DNA of 64,000 bases from Vescimonas fastidiosa (GCF_018326305.1 NZ_AP023415.1:744001-808000); one strand, 5' to 3'. Shown: positions 41,700 through 51,055, counted from the first letter of the stretch. The notes: a model not told the origin generated them from the sequence alone. Program-made: numbers and translations.

Positions 41700-42452
41700 A
41701 TGGAACTGTATTTAGCCACCGACGGTCAGCGTCTGCAAACAGCCCTGCAAAGCACGGCTCAGCTTGCCCACATGAGCTATCGCATCGGTCCGGAGGGGAC
41801 GCTGCTGTCCTCTCCCCTGCCCCCGGCCCTCCGGGGTGGCCTGCTGATGCTCTCGGATGAAGGCGGGCAGTACCCGGATGCGCCGCAGAGCCTGTGCCGG
41901 GCCCTGACCCGGGAGTGTCTGCACCGGCGCTACGCCGGGGTCATCGTGGACGGCACACCCCCGGAGAGCTTCTGCCGGGCCTTGGATGAGGCCCTGACCG
42001 GACAGGGCCGAAGGCTGTTTTTGCCCGAGGCGGCAGCGGAGCTTGCCCCCCACGCCCTGGCGGTGGTGTGTACGGCCCTGACCTCCGGCTCCCTGACCCA
42101 GCGGCTCACCCGGGCCGCAGAGCGTTGGGGTCCGGAGCGCTTGGCCCTGGATCTCCAGCGGATGATGGCGGACTTTCCCCTCTCCGGCCCCGGGGGTGGC
42201 ATACCCCTCACCGTGTCTCGGCTCCGGGAGCTGGCCCAAGGTCGGGCCACCTATTTCAGCCGCCCCCTCTGTGCCCGCTATTTTACCTACCGGGACGGCG
42301 GCGACACCCGCTTCGTCCTCTTTGACGACGGCCAAACTCTGAAAAGCAAGGTGGAGGAGGCGGAGAAGCTGGGCATCGGCTTCGGCTTTTTCATGCTCCC
42401 GGAGGTGGAGGATTTGCTTACGGTGCTGTTTGCCCCGCAAGCTGCACCGTAA
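41700..42452 (+). CDS. Hypothetical protein, 250 residues
   Basis: Start at 41700 (MELYLATDGQRLQTALQST), with AAGGGGGCACCACA before it. It is divergent from yqeG with 78 bases between starts. The sequence alternates strands and helices (LLMLSDEGG, YAGVIVDG, RRLFLPEAAAEL, ATYFSRPLCARYF, FGFFMLPEVEDLLTVL) and could be a TIM-barrel-like fold, but no catalytic motif is clear and I do not recognise the family. It has no signal peptide or membrane helix. Base use matches the chromosomal neighbours. Confidence 0.65.
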   Translation: MELYLATDGQRLQTALQSTAQLAHMSYRIGPEGTLLSSPLPPALRGGLLMLSDEGGQYPDAPQSLCRALTRECLHRRYAGVIVDGTPPESFCRALDEALTGQGRRLFLPEAAAELAPHALAVVCTALTSGSLTQRLTRAAERWGPERLALDLQRMMADFPLSGPGGGIPLTVSRLRELAQGRATYFSRPLCARYFTYRDGGDTRFVLFDDGQTLKSKVEEAEKLGIGFGFFMLPEVEDLLTVLFAPQAAP

Positions 42453-42460
42453 GTGTCCCC

Positions 42461-42506
42461 TTTTCTTCACCGAATCGGCACCGTTTTCTTCACCGAATCG
42501 GCACCG
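42461..42506. repeat. Tandem 23-bp repeat, two copies
   Basis: TTTTCTTCACCGAATCGGCACCG occurs twice in direct tandem without mismatch, just behind the hypothetical gene. Whether it has a role is unknown. Confidence 0.85.
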
Positions 42507-42556
42507 TTTGTCACCAAAAATACAGCCGAAAATTTAGTTTTTCAGGTCATAAAAAA

Positions 42557-42586
42557 ACATGGTTTCGCATTACGGCGAAACCATGT
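42557..42586. terminator. Bidirectional terminator between the hypothetical gene and rpsU
   Basis: Stem ACATGGTTTCGC / GCGAAACCATGT with a 6-base loop, A-run on one side and T-run on the other, so it can act on both strands. Confidence 0.88.
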
Positions 42587-42613
42587 TTTTTACGATTCTT
42601 TTTGCGGCAGAGA

Positions 42614-42799
42614 TCAATAATATCTCTTGTTTCTGTTCTTGCGGGCCGCCTCGGACTTCTTGCGGCGCTTGACGCTGGGGCTCTCATAGCACTCGCGCTT
42701 ACGCACCTCCGCCAGGACGCCGGCCTTCGCGCAGCTTCTCTTGAAACGCTTCAGAGCGCTGTCCAGGCTCTCGCCTTCCTTGACATGAACTTCGGACAT
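42614..42799 (-). CDS. rpsU: 30S ribosomal protein S21
   Basis: 61 residues, [23 protein letters not shown], ending in a basic KNRNKRYY tail; a standard bS21. A GGAGGGAAAATAG ribosome site precedes the ATG. It is monocistronic, convergent with the hypothetical gene across a bidirectional terminator. Part of the small ribosomal subunit. Confidence 0.97.
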   Translation of the reverse strand: MSEVHVKEGESLDSALKRFKRSCAKAGVLAEVRKRECYESPSVKRRKKSEAARKNRNKRYY

Positions 42800-42977
42800 C
42801 TATTTTCCCTCCCTCCGATGCACCCGGCTTCATCCAGGGTGCTCTTTAAGAGCCATTAACATGACTAACGGCTGTATTATACCCGGAACGGGATGGATTG
42901 TCAAGATGTTTTTATATAAAAGGCGAAATAGGGAGAATAAAAGCAAAAACCAGAATATTCGGAATATTATAGAAAAA

Positions 42978-42997
42978 GGGACGGCCTTGGCCGTCCC
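42978..42997 (-). terminator. Terminator hairpin flanking MITE copy B, distal
   Basis: GGGACGGCC-tt-GGCCGTCCC; on the minus strand it is followed by TTTTTC. Nearly identical to 43205-43224, with the MITE-like element between them. Confidence 0.8.
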
Positions 42998-43004
42998 TTC
43001 AGTG

Positions 43005-43196
43005 TGTCAAAAAAGCCTCGCAGAGTTTGCCGCCCGCAGGCGGCAAAGAAATAAAATCATTTTCTCTCGCGACATGTGCGTGAGAGAAAATACCGCTCGG
43101 GCTGCCAGTGTGGAATTTGTCCGTCACAGACGGGCAAATTATGCGCGCAGCAGACCGCAAACCTTTTGTCGGAAATACCCGGAGGGTTTTTCGACA
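43005..43196 (+). mobile_element. MITE-like dispersed element, copy B (192 bp)
   Basis: Same length, ends and order of stems as copy A (TGTCAAAAAAGCCTC ... GAGGGTTTTTCGACA). Differences from copy A lie mostly in single bases. It is enclosed by two copies of the leuS terminator hairpin. The open frame that crosses it (MCVRENTARAASVEF...) is not called as a gene. Confidence 0.8.
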
Positions 43197-43204
43197 GTCT
43201 TAAA

Positions 43205-43228
43205 GGGACGGCCGGGGCCGTCCCTTTT
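43205..43228 (-). terminator. Terminator hairpin of leuS, proximal
   Basis: GGGACGGCC-gg-GGCCGTCCC directly behind the leuS stop; on the minus strand it is followed by TTTAAG. It duplicates 42978-42997. Confidence 0.75.
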
Positions 43229-43234
43229 GTGAGT

Positions 43235-45745
43235 TTACTTGGCGGGCTTGACGATCAAATTGACCAGTTTGTTCTTTACCAGGATGGTCTTGACCACCGT
43301 CATGCCTTCGGTGGATTTTTTCACTTTTTCCAGCTCCATAGCGGCGGCAACCACGGTCTGCTCGTCGGAGTCGGTGGGGACCACTACGGTGCCCTTGAGC
43401 TTGCCGTTTACCTGCACGGCCATTTCGGCGGTGGCATCGATGGTCTTGCTCTCATCGTAGCCGGGCCAAGGCATCTGCATACACATCTTGCCGTACTTTT
43501 GAGCGTAACCCATGAGCTCCCACATCTCCTCCACCATATGGGGAGCGAAGGGGCTCAGGAGCTTCAGCAGTGCCTCCAGGTCACCCTTGGAAAGACCCTT
43601 GGCATAGAAATCATTGACCAGGGCCATGAGGGCGGCGATGGCGGTGTTCATCTTCAGCTCGTCAATATCGTTTGTGACCTTTTTGATGGTCTTATGGACG
43701 GCGGCCATGTTCTGCTGGGAAATCTCAGGATCGTCCGTGACCCTATCCATCAGATTCCAGCAGCGATCCAAAAAGCGCTTGCTGCCCTTGACGGCCTCAT
43801 CGGACCAGGAGGCGGTCTTTTCAAAGTCGCCGATGAACATGATATAAAGCCGCATGGTATCCGCACCGTAGGCCTTAATAACATCATCGGGATTGACCAC
43901 ATTGCCCAGAGACTTGGACATCTTCACCGCCGGACGCTCGGCCTGGGCGCCGTATTTCTCCCGCAGGGCCTGCTTCTCCTCCTCGGTCTTGGCGTTGCCC
44001 ACATAGTGGGGGTTCTTACCCAGGATCATGCCGTGGCTGGTGCGCTTGGCATAGGGTTCCTTGGTGTGAACCACGCCGATGTCATAGAGGAACTTATGCC
44101 AGAAGCGGGAGTAGAGCAGGTGCAGCGTGGTATGCTCCATGCCGCCGTTATACCAGTCCACGGGGCCCCAGTACTCCTCGGCCTCCTTGCCCACCAGCTC
44201 CTTATCATTGTGGGGGTCCATATAGCGCAGGAAGTACCAGCTGGAGCCGGCCCACTGGGGCATGGTGTCGGTCTCGCGCTTGGCGGGGCCGCCGCAGCAG
44301 GGGCAGGTGGTATTGACCCAGTCGGTCATCTTGCTCAGGGGGCTTTCGCCGTCGTCGGTGGGCTCATAGCTCTCCACCTTGGGCAGCACCAGGGGCAGAT
44401 CACTCTCGGGGATGGCCACCCAGCCGCACTTCTCGCAGTTGACCAGGGGGATGGGCTCGCCCCAATAGCGCTGGCGGGAGAACACCCAGTCACGGAGCTT
44501 GAAATTTACCTTTTCCTTGCCCCAGCCCTGCTCCACGGCGTACTTCTTCATGGCGGGGATGGCTTCCTTCACGGTCATGCCGTTGAGGAAACCGGAGTTG
44601 ACCATGATGGCCTTATCGTCCTTGGCCACGAAGGCTTCCTTGGTCACATCGCCGCCCTTGACCACCTCCACGATGGGCAGACCGAACTTCTTGGCGAAGT
44701 CCCAGTCGCGCTGGTCGTGACCGGGCACGCCCATGACGATGCCGGTGCCGTAGCCCATGAGGACATAGTCGGACACGAACATGGGCAGCACGCCGCCGGT
44801 GACGGGGTTGATAACCTGCACACCCTCCAGGCGCACGCCGGTCTTGTCCTTATTCAGCTCCCCGCGCTCAAAGTCGGACTTGCGGGCAGCGGCAGCCTGA
44901 TACTCCTCCACCTCGGCCCAGTTGGCGATCTGATCCTTCCACTTCTTCAGCAGGGGATGCTCGGGGGAAATGACCATATAAGTCGTACCGAAAAGGGTAT
45001 CGGCACGGGTGGTGTAGACAGTGACATCATCGCCCATATTGGTCTTGAAGGTGACCTCGGTACCGGTGGAGCGGCCGATCCAGTTCTTCTGCTGGATCTT
45101 CACACGCTCGATGAAATCCAGATCGTCCAGATCGTCGATGAGGCGGTCGGCGTACTTGGTGATACGGAGCATCCACTGGCTCTTTTCCTTGCGGACCACC
45201 TCGCTGCCGCAGCGCTCGCACACGCCCTCCACCACTTCCTCATTGGCCAGGACGCACTTGCAGCTGGTACACCAGTTCACGGGCATGGTGGTCTTATAGG
45301 CCAGGCCGTGCTTAAAAAGCTGCAGGAAGATCCACTGGGTCCACTTATAATACTGGGGGTCGGTGGTGTCTACGCAGCGGTCCCAATCGAAGCCGTAGCC
45401 CAGCATCTTAAGCTGGCGGGTGAAGTTCTTGATGTTTTCCTGGGTGACCACGGCGGGGTGAACATGGTTTTTGATGGCGAAGTTCTCCGTGGGCAGGCCG
45501 AAGGCATCGAAGCCGATGGGGAAGAGGACATTATAGCCCTCCATGCGCTTTTTGCGGGTGACTACATCCAGCGCCGTGAAGGGGCGGGGATGACCCACAT
45601 GGAGGCCCGCCGCGGAGGGGTAAGGGAACTCGATGAGGCCGTAAAACTTTTTACGGGTCTTGTCGCCGGTGACGGCGCGATAGGGCTTGGTTTTTTCCCA
45701 ATTGTCCTGCCATTTTTTCTCAATGGCCGCAAAATCGTACTGCAT
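43235..45745 (-). CDS. leuS: Leucyl-tRNA synthetase
   Basis: 836 residues, class I synthetase. The HIGH-type motif lies in [15 protein letters not shown] and the KMSKS motif in [11 protein letters not shown]. The CP1 editing domain holds [31 protein letters not shown] and a zinc-type [22 protein letters not shown] pair. The C-terminal anticodon-binding domain ends with [16 protein letters not shown]. It charges tRNA-Leu and is controlled by a T-box leader upstream. An AAAGGAGAAACAGT ribosome site precedes the ATG. Confidence 0.97.
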   Translation of the reverse strand: MQYDFAAIEKKWQDNWEKTKPYRAVTGDKTRKKFYGLIEFPYPSAAGLHVGHPRPFTALDVVTRKKRMEGYNVLFPIGFDAFGLPTENFAIKNHVHPAVVTQENIKNFTRQLKMLGYGFDWDRCVDTTDPQYYKWTQWIFLQLFKHGLAYKTTMPVNWCTSCKCVLANEEVVEGVCERCGSEVVRKEKSQWMLRITKYADRLIDDLDDLDFIERVKIQQKNWIGRSTGTEVTFKTNMGDDVTVYTTRADTLFGTTYMVISPEHPLLKKWKDQIANWAEVEEYQAAAARKSDFERGELNKDKTGVRLEGVQVINPVTGGVLPMFVSDYVLMGYGTGIVMGVPGHDQRDWDFAKKFGLPIVEVVKGGDVTKEAFVAKDDKAIMVNSGFLNGMTVKEAIPAMKKYAVEQGWGKEKVNFKLRDWVFSRQRYWGEPIPLVNCEKCGWVAIPESDLPLVLPKVESYEPTDDGESPLSKMTDWVNTTCPCCGGPAKRETDTMPQWAGSSWYFLRYMDPHNDKELVGKEAEEYWGPVDWYNGGMEHTTLHLLYSRFWHKFLYDIGVVHTKEPYAKRTSHGMILGKNPHYVGNAKTEEEKQALREKYGAQAERPAVKMSKSLGNVVNPDDVIKAYGADTMRLYIMFIGDFEKTASWSDEAVKGSKRFLDRCWNLMDRVTDDPEISQQNMAAVHKTIKKVTNDIDELKMNTAIAALMALVNDFYAKGLSKGDLEALLKLLSPFAPHMVEEMWELMGYAQKYGKMCMQMPWPGYDESKTIDATAEMAVQVNGKLKGTVVVPTDSDEQTVVAAAMELEKVKKSTEGMTVVKTILVKNKLVNLIVKPAK

Positions 45746-45788
45746 ACTGTTTCTCCTTTATCTGAATATCATTTTGCACATAATAAAA

Positions 45789-46069
45789 CACCCCGGACCG
45801 CATGAAGCGGTCAGGGGCGTGAAAAAACGCTATACCACCCTGATTCGGCTGCGGATCGCTCCGCCGCCCTCAGCAGCTCCTCCTGCAAGGAGCGTCCTCT
45901 GTAACGGGAGGACCCGTCCTGCCCTACCCCAACGGAGGCTCAGGCAGGCAACTCCGAGGCCAGTACGGCAAGGCTCCCCCATCGGCTCGCACCGGCCGCC
46001 GACTCTCTTTGGGTGGGACTGTCCCCGCCTTTTCCCCATCGCTGTCTTTTGCTTGATGATGAAAAACTT
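45789..46069 (-). promoter_or_regulatory. T-box leader of leuS (Leu-responsive)
   Basis: The T-box core GGGTGGTATAGCG lies at 45840-45828 on the minus strand; the UGGU in it can pair with tRNA ACCA ends. Stem I has the typical AGAGAGTCGGCGG and GGTGCGAGCCGA blocks. The proposed specifier is CTC at 45958-45956 in GGCCTCGGAG, matching tRNA-Leu(GAG) at 18783. A terminator (CACGCCCC-GACCGC / GCGGTC-GGGGTG, then TTTTATT) lies at 45821-45782. Uncharged tRNA-Leu should favour read-through. The class is clear; the specifier position is inferred. Confidence 0.88.
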
Positions 46070-46075
46070 ACAGAT

Positions 46076-46104
46076 ATTTTAGGATTATTTTTCGGATTTG
46101 TCAA
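46076..46104 (-). promoter_or_regulatory. Promoter of leuS
   Basis: Perfect TTGACA (46104-46099), 17-base spacer, TAAAAT (46081-46076) on the minus strand. Confidence 0.85.
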
Positions 46105-46132
46105 GTGTTTGTTTTTTAGTTGGACGGGGATG

Positions 46133-46172
46133 CGGATTGCGAAGCCGGTGTGCGCACCGACTTCGCAATGAC
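46133..46172. repeat. Dispersed short palindrome, copy 3
   Basis: CGGATTGCGAAGCCGGTGTG ... CGACTTCGCAATGACA; inverted arms GGATTGCGAAG / CTTCGCAAT with a paired middle (CCGGTG / CACCG). Confidence 0.65.
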
Positions 46173-46637
46173 AGAGTTTTTGTAAGGGGCACGGTAGAGC
46201 GGGCGGACAGGGTCGTCCGCCCCTACGGGTGGGTTGCAAGTAGTGTGGTAGGGCGGGACGATGTGGGGAGCGAACTGAGCGCTGCCGGTGGCAGAAGCAG
46301 CGAAGTGAGCGAGTGGCCGCGGTCAAAATTTCCAGCGTCCGCCGTAAGGCAGCGCAGAAATTTTGGGCACCGCAACAGGATCATCGTCCCCTACGCACCG
46401 TTTACCGACAGTATTTCGTAGGGTGCGATGCCCAGCGCCGCACGGTAGACATAGGGGGTCAGCCCGTTCGGACGGGCAGCACAAGCGCGGAACGCGTTGC
46501 GGTGGGCAGGCGCAGGGACAGTGCGAAAGCACGGGACAGGTTTGCACCGTTTAATTCGCGGGGGCAAAAGGTCCCGATGTTCACCGCACCACGCCCGCGC
46601 AAGGAATCCAAAACCATTGGTTTTGGCGGCGTTCTTT

Positions 46638-46671
46638 GGGTACTTTCTGTCGCTGGTGACAGAAAGTACCC
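46638..46671. other. Perfect 14-bp hairpin
   Basis: GGGTACTTTCTGTC / GACAGAAAGTACCC around a 6-base loop. No T-run follows on either strand, so it is not an ordinary terminator. Possibly the relic of a mobile repeat. Confidence 0.7.
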
Positions 46672-46757
46672 CCGCCGGAGGCATTTATAGGCAGAAGGGG
46701 TGTGCTGGAAGGAATCCCCCAGTCACGGCTTTGCCGTGGCCTTGGGGACGGGAGTTA

Positions 46758-46794
46758 CGGATTGCCGCGGGCGCTGCGCGCCCTCGCAATGACA
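46758..46794. repeat. Dispersed short palindrome, copy 4
   Basis: CGGATTGCCGCGGGCGCTGC ... CCTCGCAATGACA; same ends as copy 3 with a different paired middle (GGGCGC / GCGCCC). Confidence 0.65.
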
Positions 46795-47061
46795 AGGGTT
46801 TTGCAAGGAGTGCGGGTGCATTATTGATGGTGCGCCGGGTGGGCAACCGCAAGGGTCGCCCCAGCGGAAAATACGGGTGATTTTTCGGGATTTATTAAGG
46901 GGGCTTATTGCTGGGATAAGCCCGGATGGGGCGGTTGTGTAAAGAGTCTATAAATCCATGGGGAACAGTGGAAAATTCAGCATCTTTTTCTCTTGCTTTT
47001 TTCGGCGTTTTTCGGCAAAATAAGGTGCAGTATCTTTATTTTTATTAGGAGGATAGACAGG

Positions 47062-47643
47062 ATGAAGCAGCTGCAGGATCGGATCCGTCGGGAGGGCCGC
47101 GTGCTGCCCGGCAATATCGTGAAGGTAGACGGGTTTTTGAATCATCGGGTGGACACAGCGCTGCTGGGCCAGATCGCCGACGAGTTCGCCCGTGTTTTTG
47201 ACACGGAAAACATCACCCTGGTGCTGACGGCGGAGGCCAGCGGCATCGCCTTGGCCACCGTGTGCGCGGAGAAATACGGCGTTCCCATGATTTTTGCCAA
47301 GAAGGCCAAGAGCGACAACATCGAGGGCGGCCTGTATCAGAGCGAGATCTTCTCCTATACCTATAAGAAAAAAGTGACCCTGCTGGTGGCCCAGGAGTGG
47401 CTCAAGCCCGAGGATAAGGTCCTCATCATCGACGACTTTATGGCCAAGGGCTACGCCGTACACGGCCTTATCGACATCGTGGAAAAGGCCGGGGCTCAGC
47501 TCATGGGCATCGGTATCGCCGTGGAAAAGGGCTTCCAGCACGGAGGCGATGATCTGCGGGAAAAGGGCTACAATATCCATTCTCTGGCCATCATCGACAA
47601 GGCCGAGCCCGGGCACATCGTGTTCAGGGGGGAAGAGGAATGA
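47062..47643 (+). CDS. xpt: Xanthine phosphoribosyltransferase
   Basis: 193 residues from the ATG at 47062 ([31 protein letters not shown]), after AGGAGGATAGACAGG. The PRPP-binding motif [20 protein letters not shown] and the [18 protein letters not shown] segment are typical of Xpt. It salvages xanthine to XMP. The next gene, guaA, overlaps by four bases and turns XMP into GMP, so the two form a xanthine-to-GMP unit. Upstream in-frame codons have no ribosome site. Confidence 0.95.
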   Translation: MKQLQDRIRREGRVLPGNIVKVDGFLNHRVDTALLGQIADEFARVFDTENITLVLTAEASGIALATVCAEKYGVPMIFAKKAKSDNIEGGLYQSEIFSYTYKKKVTLLVAQEWLKPEDKVLIIDDFMAKGYAVHGLIDIVEKAGAQLMGIGIAVEKGFQHGGDDLREKGYNIHSLAIIDKAEPGHIVFRGEEE

Positions 47644-49172
47644 AAAAGGTTCTGATTTTGGACTTCGGCGGGCAGTACAATCTGCTGGTGGCCCGCCGGG
47701 TACGCGAGTGCGGCGTGTACTGCGAGCTGAAATCCTTTCGCATTTCCATGGACGAGGTGCGCTCCTTTCAGCCGGATGCACTGATTTTTACCGGAGGACC
47801 TGCCACGGTATTTGAAGAGGGCGCCCCCACGGTGGATGCAGGGCTGTTTTCCATGGGTATTCCGGTTTTGGGCATCTGCTACGGAATGCAGCTTATGATG
47901 CACCTTTTGGGCGGCCAGTGCCGCAAGGCCATCACCCGGGAATACGGCAAAACGGAGCTGACGGTGAACACCGCCTCTCCCCTGTTTGCAGGGGTGCCGG
48001 AGAAGGCCGTTTACTGGATGAGCCACGGGGTGGAGGTGGAGACCGCCGCGCCGGGCTTCACGGCCATTGCCCACAGTGACGGCTGCCGCCACGCTGCGGT
48101 GGAGTGCCGGGAGAAGAAGCTCTACGGCGTGCAGTTCCACCCGGAGGTGGTACACACAGAGTACGGCACGAAGATCCTGGAGAATTTCCTCTACGGCATC
48201 TGCGGCTTCAGCCGGGAGTGGACCATGGAGTCCTATGTGGAGACCGCCCTCCGGGAGTGCCGGGAGAAAATTGGCGACAAGCGTGTGCTGCTGGCCCTCT
48301 CCGGCGGCGTGGACAGCGCCGTGGCCGCCGCCCTGCTGCAAAGAGCTGTAGGCGACCGCTTAACCTGCATTTTCGTGGACCACGGCCTGCTGCGGCTGAA
48401 CGAGGGCGACGAAGTGGAGCGGGTGATGAAGGGCGAATTCCATGTGGATGTGCGGCGGGTAAACGCCCAGGACCTGTTCCTGTCTAAGCTGGCCGGGGTG
48501 ACAGAGCCCGAGCGCAAGCGGAAGATCATCGGCGAGGAATTTATCCGGGTCTTTGAGGCCGAGGCCAAGAAGATCGGCAAGGTGGATTTCCTGGCACAGG
48601 GGACCATTTATCCCGATGTGGTGGAAAGTGGTCTGGGCGGCGAGAGCACCGTGGTGAAGAGCCACCACAATGTGGGCGGGCTGCCGGACTGTGTGGATTT
48701 CGAGGAGATCATCGAGCCGCTGCGCAGGCTCTTTAAAGACGAGGTGCGGCAGCTGGGACTTACCCTGGGTCTGCCGGAGAGCCTGGTGTGGCGTCAGCCC
48801 TTCCCGGGGCCGGGTCTGGCCATCCGTATTATCGGGGAGATCACCCGGGAGAAGCTGGATATTCTGCGCAAGGCCGACGCTATCTTCCGGGAGGAGATGG
48901 CCCTGGCGGGTCTGGACCGCACCGCCAACCAGTATTTTGCCGCCCTGACCAATATGCGCTCCGTGGGCATTATGGGCGACGAGCGGACCTACGACTATGC
49001 TATCGCCCTGCGGTCGGTGCAGACCCAGGACTTTATGACCGCCACCTGGTCAAGGCTTCCCTACGAGCTGCTGGACAAGGTCAGCGGACGGATCGTGGGC
49101 GAGGTGCCCCACATCAACCGGGTGCTGTACGATGTGACCTCTAAGCCCCCGGCGACGGTGGAGTGGGAGTAA
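47640..49172 (+). CDS. guaA: GMP synthase (glutamine-hydrolysing)
   Basis: 510 residues. The glutaminase domain has GICYGMQLM with the catalytic Cys and FHPEVVHT with the His/Glu pair. The ATP pyrophosphatase has [16 protein letters not shown], and the C-terminal dimer domain ends with [13 protein letters not shown]. It aminates XMP to GMP. The intact 3' end and a terminator lie directly before a mobile element, in keeping with guaA being a known integration site. Confidence 0.97.
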   Translation: MKKVLILDFGGQYNLLVARRVRECGVYCELKSFRISMDEVRSFQPDALIFTGGPATVFEEGAPTVDAGLFSMGIPVLGICYGMQLMMHLLGGQCRKAITREYGKTELTVNTASPLFAGVPEKAVYWMSHGVEVETAAPGFTAIAHSDGCRHAAVECREKKLYGVQFHPEVVHTEYGTKILENFLYGICGFSREWTMESYVETALRECREKIGDKRVLLALSGGVDSAVAAALLQRAVGDRLTCIFVDHGLLRLNEGDEVERVMKGEFHVDVRRVNAQDLFLSKLAGVTEPERKRKIIGEEFIRVFEAEAKKIGKVDFLAQGTIYPDVVESGLGGESTVVKSHHNVGGLPDCVDFEEIIEPLRRLFKDEVRQLGLTLGLPESLVWRQPFPGPGLAIRIIGEITREKLDILRKADAIFREEMALAGLDRTANQYFAALTNMRSVGIMGDERTYDYAIALRSVQTQDFMTATWSRLPYELLDKVSGRIVGEVPHINRVLYDVTSKPPATVEWE

Positions 49173-49181
49173 TCGCCACTT

Positions 49182-49225
49182 ACCCGAAAACCCTTTATTT
49201 TCAAGGGTTTTCGGGTTTCTTTTTT
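49182..49225 (+). terminator. Terminator of xpt-guaA
   Basis: Perfect 14-bp stem ACCCGAAAACCCTT / AAGGGTTTTCGGGT with a 7-base loop, followed by TTCTTTTTT. Confidence 0.9.
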
Positions 49226-49267
49226 GCTCCGGGTACATGAAAGGTACACGGCGGGTACACGAAAAAT

Positions 49268-50335
49268 TTATGCGAAAGCCTCCAAGCGGTCTGCAACTTC
49301 CCCGTGTTTTGTCGGGTACAGGTGGGAATAAATCTCCAAAGTTGTCGTTACGCTCTCATGCCCGAGGCGTTCGCTGATCAGCAGCGGTGCAAAACCGAGT
49401 TCAATCAGCAAGCTGGCGTGGCTGTGACGAAGATCGTGCACCCGTATCTCCCGGAGTCCGGTCTTCTTGCAGCCCCTTTCCATTTCGTGCTTCAAATAAT
49501 GCTTTGTTACTTCAAACAGTCTATCTGACGGATCGTAGCCGTACAATCTGTCGGCATAATCCTTTACCAAATCGCAAACGAATTGCGGCAAGGTAATTTT
49601 GCGATTGCTTTTTGGCGTCTTTGGGTCAAGGAATAAGTCCTCGCCGTCTATACGCGCATAGTTTTTTGTAATGGAAACCGTCCGTTCCTCAAAGTCGAAA
49701 TCGTTCAGGGTCAAAGCTAGCATTTCTCCGGATCGCATTCCTGTCCAGTAAAGCAGATTAAAGATGACCTTGGACTGCAGCTTATCACTGACAGCATCAA
49801 TAAAAATCTTGAATTCGTCCGCTGTCCAGATCTGTTCCAAGCCAGAATTCTTTTTACCGATAGTTCCGCTTTTTTGTACCGGATTGCTGCCGAGGCCGTA
49901 ATACTTGACTGCAAAATTGAAAATCGCAGACAACTGGCTGTTCAGAGTTCTCAGATAGGTTGGCTTATAATTCTTCTGATTGTTCATCAGCTCGGTTTGC
50001 CAGCGACGCACATTCATCGGCTGGATCTCATTGACTTTCAAATTCTTGAAATACGGCATAATATGTACCGCAATGATGTCCTCTTTCCCTTTGTAGGTAG
50101 TCGGTCTGATTCTGGCTTTGCAGTCATCCATATAGATCTCTACCATATCACTAAAAAGCATATCGCAGGAATTTGATGTCTTGCTCAGAAAATCCAGTTC
50201 ATACTGCTTGGCCTCTTTTTGCAGGCGAAAACCTTTCTTCTTTTTCTGCTTTTTGGTGCCTGTCCAATCTGTGTAAACAAATTTACAGTACCATAACCCT
50301 GTCTTTTCGTCTTTGTAGGTCGGCAATGATTTCAC
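49268..50335 (-). CDS. int: Tyrosine recombinase (integrase)
   Basis: 355 residues. The N terminus (PTYKDEKTGLWYCKFVYTDWTGTKKQKKKKGF) is an arm-type DNA-binding AP2-like domain, and the middle is a SAM-like core-binding domain. The catalytic domain shows Arg in TGMRSGEML, HxxR in VHDLRHSHAS, the second His in LGHESVTTTLE and the nucleophile Tyr in IYSHLYP. It probably integrates and excises the element at the guaA end. It is convergent with guaA and followed by a small HTH gene upstream, the usual int-xis pair. Confidence 0.94.
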   Translation of the reverse strand: MKSLPTYKDEKTGLWYCKFVYTDWTGTKKQKKKKGFRLQKEAKQYELDFLSKTSNSCDMLFSDMVEIYMDDCKARIRPTTYKGKEDIIAVHIMPYFKNLKVNEIQPMNVRRWQTELMNNQKNYKPTYLRTLNSQLSAIFNFAVKYYGLGSNPVQKSGTIGKKNSGLEQIWTADEFKIFIDAVSDKLQSKVIFNLLYWTGMRSGEMLALTLNDFDFEERTVSITKNYARIDGEDLFLDPKTPKSNRKITLPQFVCDLVKDYADRLYGYDPSDRLFEVTKHYLKHEMERGCKKTGLREIRVHDLRHSHASLLIELGFAPLLISERLGHESVTTTLEIYSHLYPTKHGEVADRLEAFA

Positions 50336-50383
50336 CTCCGATCTGTAAAAGTTTCATCGCCCGGATACGGTTTCCCTCGTCAC

Positions 50384-50584
50384 TTACAGGTAGGTATTCT
50401 CGTAAAAATATTTGGCAGATACCTTGCCCGCCACAGTCAGCTTTCCGGCTTTTTCCAGTTCACTGTTAAGCCGCTTGATAATGCGGTATGCCGTACTGCG
50501 GGAAACACCGAGTAATTCGGCAACATCCGTTGCTGTCAAGTATCTTTTGCTCGTCTGTAATGCTGTCGGTTTGTATTCCGCCAT
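50384..50584 (-). CDS. xis: Small HTH protein, probable excisionase
   Basis: 66 residues from the ATG at 50584 (MAEYKPTALQTSKRYLT), with AGAAAGGAGGAAAAC before it. The HTH reads YLTATDVAELLGVSRSTAYRIIKRLNSELEKAG, a MerR/excisionase-type helix-turn-helix (also like DeoR-type DNA binding). It lies 48 bases before int on the same strand, which suggests a recombination directionality factor. A transcription regulator is the alternative. Confidence 0.75.
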   Translation of the reverse strand: MAEYKPTALQTSKRYLTATDVAELLGVSRSTAYRIIKRLNSELEKAGKLTVAGKVSAKYFYENTYL

Positions 50585-51020
50585 GTTTTCCTCCTTTCTG
50601 ACAGCCTGCAGCAATGGAGTATCCTTGCGATATTGTCATTATACTACTTTTCGCAAAAGATCCCGTGTGGGGCTGTCCGCATATATTTATATTTAGTTTG
50701 TGTTCAAATTAAAAACGCCTGTCCGCCGGGCCATTTCCTGCGCCCATTTCAGCCGCGTATTGGCAGGCTGCCGCTATACGGCAATTCTTCTGTGGGCACG
50801 CTCCGAATCGATCATCGTGGCATACTGTCCGCAGATCCTGTATAACTCCCGCCGGAAGGATATTCGGTTTTCAAGGTGCATAAGCGGATAGAGCTTCTTC
50901 CTCTATCCGTTCACTAATAAACACGGGGGTATACCCGCCTTTTCTGCAATCAAAATTCAAAAAAGCGAAATTTCCTTTTCCGTATTGCCACCCGCATAAC
51001 TATATATAGTTTCTAAATTC
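50585..51020. other. Gene-free interval in the mobile element
   Basis: No gene is supported on either strand. A 9-bp stem CGGATAGAG / CTCTATCCG is seen at about 50885-50909, possibly a terminator without a T-run. The region is AT-rich and separates the int-xis pair from the plus-strand operon. Confidence 0.55.
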
Positions 51021-51049
51021 TTGACAAACACGATATATTGTGCTATACT
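51021..51049 (+). promoter_or_regulatory. Promoter of the element's plus-strand operon
   Basis: Perfect TTGACA (51021-51026), 17-base spacer, TATACT (51044-51049). Confidence 0.82.
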
Positions 51050-51055
51050 TCTTCT

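Larger units (their letters stand above)
46105..47061. other. Repeat-rich interval without genes
   Basis: No frame here has a credible ribosome site and family pattern on either strand. The interval holds two short dispersed palindromes, a perfect 14-bp hairpin at 46638-46671, a further hairpin GGGCTTAT / GATAAGCCC near 46896-46920, and several GC-rich stretches. I searched by eye for a purine riboswitch before xpt and did not find one. Confidence 0.6.

Noticed and set aside
46098..46880. Several open frames of 60-130 codons between leuS and xpt
   Set aside because: They overlap each other on both strands, lack ribosome sites and cover palindromic repeats.
46860..47061. Purine riboswitch before xpt
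   Set aside because: The conserved purine-aptamer junction blocks could not be found in the region by eye; only a simple GGGCTTAT hairpin is present.
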